From: SZUA-35 sp037969565
Lineage (GTDB): Bacteria > Actinomycetota > Acidimicrobiia > Acidimicrobiales > SZUA-35
Direction: 5' to 3'
Assembly (NCBI GenBank): GCA_037969565.1
Contig: JBBKXQ010000049.1
Span: forward strand, 1 to 64,000
Length of the DNA stretch: 64,000 nucleotides
The translations under genes and the position numbers were made by a program. Positions within the stretch are counted from its first letter, which is position 1. Every line of letters begins with the position of its first letter. The notes beneath the pieces were generated by a model, which worked only from the letters and a program-made list of their open reading frames with translations, ran no database searches and was not told the origin of the DNA. Shown here piece after piece: positions 34,635 through 43,013 of the stretch.

Positions 34635-36263
34635 ATGATCGAGAGCACCATGCAGGACTTTCCCCTGACCATCACCCATCTGTTCCAACACGGTCGGCGG
34701 GTGCACGGTGATTCCGAGATCATGACCTTTCGCGGCCCGGACCAACCGCTGCAACGGGCCACGTTCGCCGAAGTCGGCGACCGGGCCGACCAACTCGCCG
34801 CGGCGTTGACCCGCCTCGGCGTGCAGCAAGGTGACCGGGTCGGGACCTTCCTCTGGAACAACCAGAGCCACATGGAGGCGTACCTGGCGATTCCCTGCAT
34901 GGGTGCGGTCATGCACACCCTCAACATCCGACTTTTCCCCGAGCAGCTCTCGTACGTGATCAATCACGCCGAAGACAAGGTGATCATCATCGATGACTCG
35001 CTGGTGCCGCTTCTGGCCAAGGTGTTCAGCGAGTTGACCACCGTCGAGCACGTGATCGTGTGCAGCTCGGGCGAGGGCCCGGCGTCGCTGGAGGGTGTTG
35101 GGGAAACACTCGACTATGACGCCTTGCTGGCCGCCGAAACGCCGGGTTTCGTCTATCCCGAACTCGACGAGCGGGCAGCGGCCGCAATGTGTTACACGTC
35201 GGGAACGACCGGCAACCCGAAGGGTGTTGCCTACTCCCATCGCTCGACCTTCCTCCACGCCTTTGCGGGTATGTCGGCCCAAACGCTGCAGTTCAGCCAG
35301 GCCGAACGGGTGCTCCTGATCGTGCCGATGTTCCACGCCAACGCCTGGGGTATGCCCTATTCGGCCTTTGCGGTCGGGGCCGACATGGTGATGCCCCAGC
35401 AGTTCCTCCAGTCCGGTCCGCTGGCGGGGCTGATCGAAGCGACGAAACCCACGATCTCGGGTGCTGTCCCGACGGTGCTCAACGACCTCTTGCAGAATCA
35501 GCCAGGGGCCGATCTGAGTTCGTTGCGTTACATCGTGTGTGGCGGGTCGGCGGTTCCCCGAGCGCTCATCGAGGGTTATCGCAAGACCTTCGGAGTCGAC
35601 ATCCTCCAAGCGTGGGGCATGACCGAGACCTCCCCGCTGGCCGCCGTCGGCTGGCCGCCACGCGGCGTCGACTATGACGACGACATCGACTTCCGGGTGA
35701 AGACCGGGCGGATCGTCCCCGGTGTCGAGGTTCGGATCTGTTCCGACAACGACGGCACGGTTCTCCCATGGGACGGAACGACGCAGGGCGAGATCGAGAT
35801 ACGAGGGCCGTGGATCGCCGCCAGTTACTATCTCGATCCCACCGATGAGAAGTTCCACGACGGCTGGTTGCGCACCGGTGATGTGGCCACCATCGAGCCC
35901 AACGGATTCATTCAAATACGAGATCGGGCCAAAGACGTCATCAAGTCGGGCGGCGAATGGATCAGCTCGGTCGACTTGGAGAATGAGTTGATGGGCCACC
36001 CGGCCGTGATGGAGGCAGCCGTGGTCGGTGTTCCGGATGAGCGCTGGGACGAGCGGCCGATGGCCTGTGTCGTTCTGCAGCCCGGAGCGGAGGTAACCGC
36101 GGAGGAACTGCGTGACTTCCTCTCGGAGCGGGTGGCCAAATGGTGGTTGCCCGAGCGGTGGACGTTCATCGAATCGGTGCCGAAAACCTCCGTCGGCAAG
36201 TTCTCCAAGAAGGATCTTCGTTCCCAATTCGCGGACGGAGAACTCACGGTCGTCGAGATCTGA
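34635..36263 (+). CDS. Long-chain fatty-acid-CoA ligase family protein
   Basis: A 542-residue ANL-superfamily adenylate-forming ligase. The AMP loop is MCYTSGTTGNPKG, followed by the substrate region VPMFHANAWGMPYSAF, the adenine motif WGMTETSPLA, the hinge GWLRTGDVATIEPNGFIQIRDR and the C-terminal lysine in KTSVGKFSKKDLR. It activates an acyl chain as acyl-AMP and then CoA thioester; medium or long chain is likely by resemblance. The ATG at 34635 is preferred; upstream codons are unconserved. It is divergent from the HugZ-like gene. Confidence 0.93.
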   Translation: MIESTMQDFPLTITHLFQHGRRVHGDSEIMTFRGPDQPLQRATFAEVGDRADQLAAALTRLGVQQGDRVGTFLWNNQSHMEAYLAIPCMGAVMHTLNIRLFPEQLSYVINHAEDKVIIIDDSLVPLLAKVFSELTTVEHVIVCSSGEGPASLEGVGETLDYDALLAAETPGFVYPELDERAAAAMCYTSGTTGNPKGVAYSHRSTFLHAFAGMSAQTLQFSQAERVLLIVPMFHANAWGMPYSAFAVGADMVMPQQFLQSGPLAGLIEATKPTISGAVPTVLNDLLQNQPGADLSSLRYIVCGGSAVPRALIEGYRKTFGVDILQAWGMTETSPLAAVGWPPRGVDYDDDIDFRVKTGRIVPGVEVRICSDNDGTVLPWDGTTQGEIEIRGPWIAASYYLDPTDEKFHDGWLRTGDVATIEPNGFIQIRDRAKDVIKSGGEWISSVDLENELMGHPAVMEAAVVGVPDERWDERPMACVVLQPGAEVTAEELRDFLSERVAKWWLPERWTFIESVPKTSVGKFSKKDLRSQFADGELTVVEI

Positions 36264-36317
36264 CCAAACATGCGCCCTTTCCTTCTCCAACAATCGCAAG
36301 ACGAGTAGGTTCCGGAA

Positions 36318-36812
36318 ATGAAGTATGCAGAGGGCCCGACGACCGAACAGAGCATCGACATTGCCGCAACGGCTGATGAGATCTGGACGCTGGTGAGCGA
36401 CCCCGCATTTCCGGCCCGTCAGAGTTCGGAACTACAGGAAGCGAGTTGGGATCCGGACGGTCCGCGGCCGGGACTCGGCGCCAGGATTCTGGGCCGTAAT
36501 CGCCACGAAGCCATCGGTGAGTGGTCCACGAGTTCCACCGTCGTCGAATGGGAGGAGAATGTCGGCTTCAGCTGGGCCGTGGTCGACCCCGAAACTCCAT
36601 CCGCCCAATGGTGGTTTGCCATCGAACCGGCCGGAGATCGCTGCCGATTGACCCAGCGCGTCCGGCTCGGCCCCGGACCATCAGGCCTCACCCCGGCCAT
36701 CCAACGAATGCCCGACCGGGAGGATGAGATCGTCGATCGCCGGCTCCGCTTCCACGATGACAACATGCGGGCCAATCTGGAAGCAGTGAAGGCCGAACTC
36801 GAACACCCTTGA
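36318..36812 (+). CDS. SRPBCC-family protein
   Basis: A 164-residue START-like (SRPBCC) domain. It opens with a beta strand and helix typical of the fold (TEQSIDIAATADEIWTLVSDP), then alternating strands (GNxGFSWAVVDPE, AQWWFAIEPAGDRCRLTQRVRLG) and ends in the long C-terminal helix (FHDDNMRANLEAVKAELE). These bind hydrophobic ligands or act as cyclases; ligand unknown. It follows the acyl-CoA ligase by 54 bp in the same direction. Confidence 0.85.
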   Translation: MKYAEGPTTEQSIDIAATADEIWTLVSDPAFPARQSSELQEASWDPDGPRPGLGARILGRNRHEAIGEWSTSSTVVEWEENVGFSWAVVDPETPSAQWWFAIEPAGDRCRLTQRVRLGPGPSGLTPAIQRMPDREDEIVDRRLRFHDDNMRANLEAVKAELEHP

Positions 36813-36830
36813 TCCGTTTCGCCTTTCAGC

Positions 36831-38150
36831 TCACGCGGCCCAGTGCACCCGGGCGAACGTCAACGTCGAGCAGTACCAGACATCGTGATCATCGCCCGGC
36901 GTCAGGAACATGCCGTTGGCCACGGATGATCCGACGTCGACCCGGTCGATCGTGTCGCCAGTGGCAGCGTCGATCACGACCAACCGATCGGGACCGTCCG
37001 AGCAATCGTTGATCACCAACTCACCTGTCGCCGCGAAAGCGAGGGGTTGCATCGTCGCCCGGATGGCTGAAATCCAACGGGTTTCGAGTGTGATGTCGTC
37101 AAGGCCGGCGAGTCCGCCGTTGATGCTGTCCCAACACACGACGAGGCCGTGATCCGGCAGATGAATCGGTGGCGCGATGATGCCACCTCCAACGCTGTCG
37201 AACGGGGCCACTTCGGCCACCTGGCCGCTCTCGAGATCGACCCGCAACAAGCGTTGGGGACCGGGCCACGGCGCCGGCAATCTCCAGCTGATGGTCCGGC
37301 CGGGTGCTGCTGGGAACCGGCCGTTCGGGTGTTGGTCGAACAATCTGCGAACGCTCGGGATGTCACCGTTGTCCATCAGCCAGCCGTAGCCCCCCGACAG
37401 GCAGGAATCCCACGCGAGGCCCTGGGATTCGTCGGACCGATACAGGGGTCGCCAGTCCTCGTCGACGACCAACTGGTCTGCATCGACCCGAATCCGGAAG
37501 ACGTGGTTGGTGCCGGGCACGTAGATGAACTCACCCTCGGGAGTGAGGTCGGCGGCAATGCGGCCCATCGAACCCTCGGGCAGAACGAGCGGGGCGTGTA
37601 CCGGCTCGAGCGTCGTCGGATCGACGCGAGTGAGGGTCGAGCCGCCGTCTCCACCCAGTCGCAGGTCCTTCGTGACGATCGTGCCGTCACTCAGGATCAG
37701 GAGGCCATTGTGGGCCTGGTCGACAGCAAGTCGAGATTCGGCGAGGACCTCACAATCGGGAGAGATCCGATGGAGGTAGGAACCGTTCACGTTGTACAAC
37801 GAGCCGTTGGCATGAATCGCAAGCGACCCACACCAGACGTGATCGCCACAAGGAAGCGGCAATGTCTCGGCCGTGGGCATCAGCGTGTCCGGGTCGATCC
37901 GCTGCACCCAGCCGAACGGCGGGTCGCCATGGAATGCCGCCATCGTGCCCGAGAGGAACCACTCGCCGGGGTCGCGGCGAACGACCATCACGTTCCAGCG
38001 GCCGTTCGCCGACGTGATCACCGTGGCATCTCGGTTCGCCGCATCGAGCGGGGCCGACGTGGTCTTCTGGCGCCGATTGCCGCCGCACTCAACCGCCCAA
38101 GGCGACCGCCAGTAGCCCGAATGCGCCTCGTCTCGGTCGATCCCGGTCAT
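36831..38150 (-). CDS. Hypothetical beta-propeller-like protein
   Basis: A 439-residue protein without signal peptide or membrane helix. Successive segments of the type NGSLYNVNGSYLHRISPD, LILSDGTIVTKDLRLGG, EFIYVPGTNHVFRIRVD, LVVCWDSINGGLAGLD and LVINDCSDGPDRLVVIDAATGD look like four-stranded blades of a six- or seven-bladed propeller of the quinoprotein/SMP-30 kind. No catalytic signature is recognisable. It is convergent with the SRPBCC gene and divergent from the merR unit. Confidence 0.6.
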   Translation of the reverse strand: MTGIDRDEAHSGYWRSPWAVECGGNRRQKTTSAPLDAANRDATVITSANGRWNVMVVRRDPGEWFLSGTMAAFHGDPPFGWVQRIDPDTLMPTAETLPLPCGDHVWCGSLAIHANGSLYNVNGSYLHRISPDCEVLAESRLAVDQAHNGLLILSDGTIVTKDLRLGGDGGSTLTRVDPTTLEPVHAPLVLPEGSMGRIAADLTPEGEFIYVPGTNHVFRIRVDADQLVVDEDWRPLYRSDESQGLAWDSCLSGGYGWLMDNGDIPSVRRLFDQHPNGRFPAAPGRTISWRLPAPWPGPQRLLRVDLESGQVAEVAPFDSVGGGIIAPPIHLPDHGLVVCWDSINGGLAGLDDITLETRWISAIRATMQPLAFAATGELVINDCSDGPDRLVVIDAATGDTIDRVDVGSSVANGMFLTPGDDHDVWYCSTLTFARVHWAA

Positions 38151-38267
38151 CGGCTCACCATAGGTGAGGCCGAAGAAGCGATCGATTCTCCCTCAACGGC
38201 AGACGTGGCGTTGCCGACCAGAGAACGTCGGCAAAGGAAGATCGTCAGGGAACACGTCAGGCAGGTG

Positions 38268-38289
38268 ACGTTCTCTCTCGGAAGAAGGT
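38268..38289 (+). promoter_or_regulatory. MerR-type operator upstream of merR
   Basis: ACGTTCT and AGAAGGT flank an 8-bp centre, one mismatch from perfect dyad. The 25-bp block from 38267 closely matches that upstream of the next gene, which suggests autoregulation. The first half (GACGTTCTCT) is also the inverted repeat of 38220-38229. Confidence 0.6.
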
Positions 38290-38309
38290 TTGGGGGTACG
38301 GTCGACAAC

Positions 38310-38735
38310 ATGTTGATCGGGCAACTTGCCGACGCACTCGGGATCCCGACCAGAACCGTTCGGTTCTACGAGCGCAAGGGTCTCCTGCCGGACCCCCAGC
38401 GGGCCAAGAACGGATACCGCGTTTACGACGACGCCACGCTCACCCGCTTGAGATTCATCCGCAGGGCCCAGACCGCAGGGCTCACGCTCGCCGAGATAGC
38501 CAGTGTGATCCGTGTCCGCGACGACGGCAGCGCGCCTTGCAGCCACGTGGAGGCACTGCTCGAGAGGCGACTGGCTGACGTACGCGACCGACGACGACAT
38601 CTCGCCGAACTCGAATCCGAACTCGTCCAACTCCTCGACCGCAGTAGCCATCTCGATCCCGCCGCCTGCGCAGCGGGCGAGATCTGCCACATCTTCAGTA
38701 CCGACGACGGGGACGAAGGGTCGCCTGGCGGCTGA
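38310..38735 (+). CDS. MerR-family heavy-metal regulator
   Basis: A 141-residue MerR-family activator. The winged helix-turn-helix is MLIGQLADALGIPTRTVRFYERKGLLPDP at residues 1-29, followed by the RVYDDATLTRLRFI wing and the dimerisation helix. Metal-sensing cysteines are probable: one in APCSHVEALL at the start of the long helix, and two in AACAAGEICHIF near the C-terminus (Cys-x5-Cys plus His), as in Hg/Zn/Cd/Cu sensors. The metal is not decided. Two near-identical dyad operators precede this gene and the next one. Confidence 0.9.
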   Translation: MLIGQLADALGIPTRTVRFYERKGLLPDPQRAKNGYRVYDDATLTRLRFIRRAQTAGLTLAEIASVIRVRDDGSAPCSHVEALLERRLADVRDRRRHLAELESELVQLLDRSSHLDPAACAAGEICHIFSTDDGDEGSPGG

Positions 38736-38776
38736 CTGGCTGAGCCGGCCCGATGTCCTGACCGGCACGATCGCCC

Positions 38777-38806
38777 TTGACCTTCTCCTGCAGAAGAAGG
38801 TTTACC
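38777..38806 (+). promoter_or_regulatory. MerR-controlled promoter
   Basis: TTGACC (38777-38782) and TTTACC (38801-38806) are 18 bp apart, and the spacer holds a perfect dyad ACCTTCT-N8-AGAAGGT (38780-38801). A dyad between overspaced -35 and -10 boxes is the hallmark of MerR/CueR-type promoters. The next ATG is nine bases downstream, so the transcript leader is very short. Confidence 0.75.
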
Positions 38807-38814
38807 GTGGCGTC

Positions 38815-39126
38815 ATGGACATCACCTTGCTGTACTTCGATGGTTGCCCGAACTGGGTGCAGGCGGCCGAGCACCTCGACGCTCTGGCCCGCGAGTTCCC
38901 GGATGTCGGTGTCACCCGCCGCCTCGTCGACACCGACGGTGAGGCCCAGCAGATCGGCTTTCACGGGTCACCGAGCATCCTGATCGACGGCGTCGACGTC
39001 TTTGCCCCGGAGGACGCCCCGGTGGGGTTGTCGTGTCGGATGTACCAGACCCCGGACGGTTTCGCAGGCTCGCCGACGATCGAGCAGCTCCGTGACGCTG
39101 TGACGACGCGTCGACCGACACGGTGA
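38815..39126 (+). CDS. Thioredoxin-like protein of the metal-response unit
   Basis: A 103-residue thioredoxin-fold protein. LLYFDGCPNWVQA carries a single active-site cysteine (CPNW, not CxxC), followed by GFHGSPSILIDGVDVF with the cis-Pro loop and a third conserved cysteine region GLSCRMYQTPDG. Such proteins are often encoded beside MerR regulators and mercuric-reductase-like enzymes and may handle metal-thiol adducts; this is inferred from context. It lies right behind the MerR-type promoter and overlaps the oxidoreductase frame by GTGA. Confidence 0.82.
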   Translation: MDITLLYFDGCPNWVQAAEHLDALAREFPDVGVTRRLVDTDGEAQQIGFHGSPSILIDGVDVFAPEDAPVGLSCRMYQTPDGFAGSPTIEQLRDAVTTRRPTR

Positions 39127-40483
39127 CGATGAGCAACCCACATGACCTGATCGTGGTCGGTGCCGGCATGGCCGGCGTCGCCGCCGCCAACAAATGCGCA
39201 TCCGCCGGATGGCGAGTCGCAATCGTCGACGAGCTCCCGTATGGCGGGACGTGCGCCTTGCGCGGCTGTGACCCGAAGAAGATCCTTCGTCGCGGAGCCG
39301 AGATCATCGACAGCGCACGCCTCATGCGTAGCAAGGGTGTCGACAGCGACGGCCTCTCGATGAACTGGGCCGATCTGATGAAGCACAAGCGCGGCTTCAC
39401 CGACCCGGTCCCGCAGAACATGGAAGACGAACTGAGGCACAACGGCGTCGAAACTCTTCATGGCACGGCCCGATTCACGGCCCCGGACATGCTTGACATC
39501 GACGGCACGAGTTACGGGGCGCACCATTTCATGATCGCCACGGGCGCCCGACCGAAGCCGATGGATTTTCCCGGCGCCGAGCATCTGATCGACAGCACCG
39601 ACTTCCTCGACCTCGACGAGCTGCCCGGACGGATCCTGTTCATCGGGGGTGGATTCATCTCCTTCGAATTCGCCCACATCGTCGCCCGAGCGGGCAGCCA
39701 ACCGGTGATCATTGATCGCGGCTCGCGACCACTCAAAGGATTCGACCCTGACCTCGTCGAACTGCTGATCACCCGGAGCCTTGATGTCGGCATCGACCTT
39801 CGGCGCGCGAGACCGTTGTCACTTCAGTCGAGCCGAATGGCAACGGTTACCGGGTCACGGCTGAAGCAGCCGGTGAAGCGTCGACCATCGAGACCGACCT
39901 GATCGTCCACGGCGCCGGTCGTATCGCGCAGCTGTCCCGCCTCGGGCTCGACGTCGCCGACGTTGCCTTCGGCGAGAAGGGCGTGAACGTCGCCGGCCAT
40001 CTCCAGAGCACCACCAATCCCCGCGTCTTCGCCGCCGGCGACTCCGCCGACAGCCGAGGCATGCCGCTCACCCCTGTCGCGGTGTTCGAGGGCAAGGTCG
40101 CAGCGTCGAACATGCTCGAGAACACCACCGTCGTCCCGGACTACGACGGCGTTCCCACCGCCGTGTTCACGATCCCCGAACTCGGGCGGGTCGGAGTCCT
40201 CGAAGCCGACGCCCGAGCGAGCGGCATCGACGTCGACGTCCGCTACCGCGACACCAGCGACTGGTACTCCAACTACCGAGTGGGCGAGACCACGGCCGCA
40301 GTCAAGATCCTCGTCGACACGTCGAAGGACACCATCGTCGGTGCCCACATGTTCGGACCCGAGTACGGCGAACTCATCAACTTCTGCGCACTCGCCATCA
40401 AGCTCGGGCTCACCACGCGTCAACTCAAATCAATGACGGCCGCCTATCCGACCGTGACCTCGGACCTGGGTTCGATGCTCTGA
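39123..40483 (+). pseudogene. FAD-dependent disulfide oxidoreductase (MerA/Lpd-like), frameshifted
   Basis: Two consecutive frames together encode one full-length (about 450-residue) pyridine nucleotide-disulfide oxidoreductase. The first frame has the FAD site VVGAGMAGVAAANKC, the redox pair GTCALRGCDPKK and the NADPH-site FIGGGFISFEF, and goes out of frame just after DVGIDLRR. The second frame continues with TVVTSVEPNGNGYRV, then FAAGDSADSRGMPLTP and the dimer domain ending TVTSDLGSML. The shift falls at the GCGCGCG run 39803-39809; removing two bases restores one frame. The C-terminal double Cys of mercuric reductase is absent. It may be a real mutation or a sequencing error. Confidence 0.85.
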
Positions 40484-40546
40484 GTTCGGGCGGTTCGGTC
40501 ACGGTCTTCGAGGCGGTCGAGCCCGCGCATCGTCTACGTTTCGAGG

Positions 40547-41713
40547 ATGACCAGCGACAGAGAACCGGCTTCGGTTGTCGACGTTCGCGAGGCCAGGAAG
40601 CTGTTCCCGGCCACGGCTGCCTCGGCCTACTTCAACACCGCAGCAGTGGGGCTGGCGAGCCTCGGCTTGACGGCTGCCTTTCACCGTTTCATCGACGAGT
40701 GGTCTGCATCTGGTCTGGACTATGTGCGCGGGGAGTCCGCAGCCGAAACTGCCAGGGCGTCAGCGGCGGCTCTGATGGGCGCTGACCGGTCCGACATCGC
40801 CTTGATCGCGTCGGTGTCTGCCGCCGCCGGGCTCGTCGCTGCTCAGTTCGGGCCCGCCGCCAGCGGCCAGAACGTGGTGATCGGCGAACGCGAATACAGC
40901 TCGAACCATTTCCCGTGGCGGCTACTCGCCGGAAAGGGCTATGAGGTGCGCCAAGTGCCCTTCCGCAACGGTGGCCTCGAACCCGAAGACATCGCACGAC
41001 ACGTGGATCGCGGGACGCAGCTGGTCGCGTTCAGTGCCGTCCAAACGGCATCCGGGCATCGGTCCGACATCCCGGCCATCAGTCAGTTGGCGCGTTCAGT
41101 GGGTGCAATTGTCTTTGTAGACGGCTCTCAGATGATCGGCGCGATGCCGGTTGCTGCCGACCTCGGCTTCGTTGACGTGTTGGCAACGTCAGATCACAAG
41201 TTCCTGATGAATGCCGGCCGTGGGGTCGGGTACTGCTACTTGTCGCCCGACATCCAAGATCGGTTCAGCCCGCTCAACGCCGGGTGGAAGGCCGGACGAG
41301 CGCCATTCGAGAGCTTCTTCGGGCCAACCATGGACCTCTCTTCTACCGCCTCGCGGTTTGACAACTCGATCAGTTGGCTCGCTGCGATCGGCGACGAAGC
41401 CGCGCTCTCGGTCTTCGACACGTTCGGATCTGGCGTGATCTTCCGCCGAAACAGTGAACTGGCCGGACTGCTCCGGTCAGCGATGGCCGACATCGGCCGC
41501 GAGCCGATCAAGCTTCCGGTTGCCAATCGCAGCACGATCGTGTCCGTGCCCCTCGGTGACGTTGATGCTGCTGAACTTCTGGTGCAACTCGAGCGGCGCG
41601 GCATCGTCTGTTCGGCTCGCGACGGCAATCTGCGTCTGGCGATCCACTTCTACAACCACGAAGACGACATCGACCAGATCACGAGCGCTCTCACCGAACT
41701 GCGACTTCGTTAG
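40547..41713 (+). CDS. Class V aminotransferase-fold PLP enzyme
   Basis: A 388-residue fold-type I PLP enzyme. AYFNTAAVG at the start, REYSSNHFPW and the PLP lysine in TSDHKFLMNAGRG are typical of class V members (cysteine desulfurase/selenocysteine lyase, isopenicillin-N epimerase-like). The desulfurase cysteine loop cannot be located, so sulfur transfer is not claimed. No adjacent suf, isc or sel genes. Substrate unknown. Confidence 0.85.
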   Translation: MTSDREPASVVDVREARKLFPATAASAYFNTAAVGLASLGLTAAFHRFIDEWSASGLDYVRGESAAETARASAAALMGADRSDIALIASVSAAAGLVAAQFGPAASGQNVVIGEREYSSNHFPWRLLAGKGYEVRQVPFRNGGLEPEDIARHVDRGTQLVAFSAVQTASGHRSDIPAISQLARSVGAIVFVDGSQMIGAMPVAADLGFVDVLATSDHKFLMNAGRGVGYCYLSPDIQDRFSPLNAGWKAGRAPFESFFGPTMDLSSTASRFDNSISWLAAIGDEAALSVFDTFGSGVIFRRNSELAGLLRSAMADIGREPIKLPVANRSTIVSVPLGDVDAAELLVQLERRGIVCSARDGNLRLAIHFYNHEDDIDQITSALTELRLR

Positions 41714-41725
41714 CCTCTCCGATCG

Positions 41726-42505
41726 ATGCGTCTCGAATCCGGCACCGCCTCCGCAACATTCAGCCTCTCGAATGGTGGAAGGCTGGCGTCCTTGGTGGTG
41801 TTCGGAAATGAGCTCCTCATCACCGCCCACGAAGCACCGCTGGGTTGGGGTGCGTATCCCATGGTGCCCTACGCAGGCCGAGTCGATCGCGGGAGGTTCA
41901 GATTTGACGGCCGTGATCACGATCTACCCGTCGCGATGGCCCCCCACGCCATACACGGGACCGTCTGGGATCAGTCGTGGGAGAAGACCGGCGAAGGTGA
42001 GATGGGCATCGATCTCGTCGACCCCTGGCCGCTCGGCGGCTCGGTTGCTCAATCGGTGTCACTCACCGATGAGACCCTCACCCTCACGCTCACCCTCACG
42101 GCTGGACCCACCCCGATGCCGGCGATGCTCGGATGGCATCCCTGGTTTCGTCGTGTGCTCACCTCGGGAGCCGAGGCTTCGCTCCAGCTGGACCCGACGT
42201 CGATGTATGAAGTCGACGACGACGCCATTCCGACCGGGCGACTGATCGATCCGCCGACAGGGCCGTGGGACGACTGTTTCACAGGGCTGCGGGCCGATCC
42301 GACGATCACCTGGCCTGGTGTGCTCGAGCTGACCTTGTCGTCTTCGTGCACGGACTGGGTGGTGTTCACCGAACGGGAACACGCGCTCTGCGTCGAACCC
42401 CAGACGGCGGCGCCCGACGCGTTCAATCGAACCCCGGACGTGCTCGCTTCAGGTGAGCAACTTCGGGCCACCTTCACGCTCGCCTGGCGAAATCTCGCCT
42501 CGTGA
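41726..42505 (+). CDS. Aldose 1-epimerase family protein
   Basis: A 259-residue galactose-mutarotase-like beta-sandwich enzyme. WGAYPMVPYAGRVDRGRFRFDG is the substrate-site Arg loop, HAIHGTVWDQSW holds the first catalytic histidine, GWHPWFRRVL holds the second, and the base glutamate is probably in CVEPQTAAPDAFN. It interconverts hexose anomers; shorter than GalM and lacking signal sequence. It follows the PLP enzyme by 12 bp. Confidence 0.9.
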   Translation: MRLESGTASATFSLSNGGRLASLVVFGNELLITAHEAPLGWGAYPMVPYAGRVDRGRFRFDGRDHDLPVAMAPHAIHGTVWDQSWEKTGEGEMGIDLVDPWPLGGSVAQSVSLTDETLTLTLTLTAGPTPMPAMLGWHPWFRRVLTSGAEASLQLDPTSMYEVDDDAIPTGRLIDPPTGPWDDCFTGLRADPTITWPGVLELTLSSSCTDWVVFTEREHALCVEPQTAAPDAFNRTPDVLASGEQLRATFTLAWRNLAS

Positions 42506-42544
42506 GGCGAGCGCACGGCCGGCGGAACAGGTAAGAAGTCCGCC

Positions 42545-43009
42545 GTGGACACAGATCGCCTCCTGATGAGCCTGGCTGCCGGCTTCATGCTCGACCAGAT
42601 CGATTCCCGCAGCGCGTTCCCGCTCTACGTCGGCGGCAGCATCTCGCTGCTGGGGCTGATCCTGATGATCATCGCCGGTGGATGGGTCCGTGGGCTGGGA
42701 CTGGTTCTGGTGCTGATCGGCATCATCGTGATGCTCGCAGTCTGGCTGGTGAGGGCCGCGGCCCGAACGGCGATTCACAAGTTCGCCCAACCGCAGGCCA
42801 TCGTTCAGAAACGGGAACAGGTCAATGCCGCGCTGGTCGACGCCAACCTGCCGACGGGTCCCGTTTCTGCCATTCGGTACATCACCCGCTTCCGGAAGGG
42901 ACTGCGACCCGAGATCGCCCGCCTGCGAACGATCTTCACCGATCTGCAGACCGAACTGGATCTCGACCTCGTACCGGGCGAGCCCGGCCGACCCGAAATC
43001 CCTGAGTAG
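42545..43009 (+). CDS. Small membrane protein
   Basis: A 154-residue protein with two adjacent membrane helices (about residues 26-46 and 48-70, FPLYVGGSISLLGLILMIIAGG-like then LGLVLVLIGIIVMLAVWLV) and a basic/helical cytoplasmic tail (QAIVQKREQVNAALVDANLP). No family is recognised. It starts with GTG and ends four bases before the phosphotransferase ATG, so the two are cotranscribed. Confidence 0.7.
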   Translation: MDTDRLLMSLAAGFMLDQIDSRSAFPLYVGGSISLLGLILMIIAGGWVRGLGLVLVLIGIIVMLAVWLVRAAARTAIHKFAQPQAIVQKREQVNAALVDANLPTGPVSAIRYITRFRKGLRPEIARLRTIFTDLQTELDLDLVPGEPGRPEIPE

Positions 43010-43013
43010 TGCG

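Noticed and set aside
37149..38309. Long N-terminal extension of MerR
   Set aside because: The extension is antisense to the propeller-like gene and unconserved; MerR homology starts exactly at ATG 38310.
38815..39126. Possible second selenoprotein in the single-Cys thioredoxin-like gene
   Set aside because: The CPNW motif has no TGA and the frame is intact from start to stop; Trp at that place occurs in the family.
40547..41713. Class V aminotransferase as a selenocysteine synthase or lyase partner of the selenoprotein
   Set aside because: No SelA features, no desulfurase Cys loop, and it is nearly 8 kb away in another unit.
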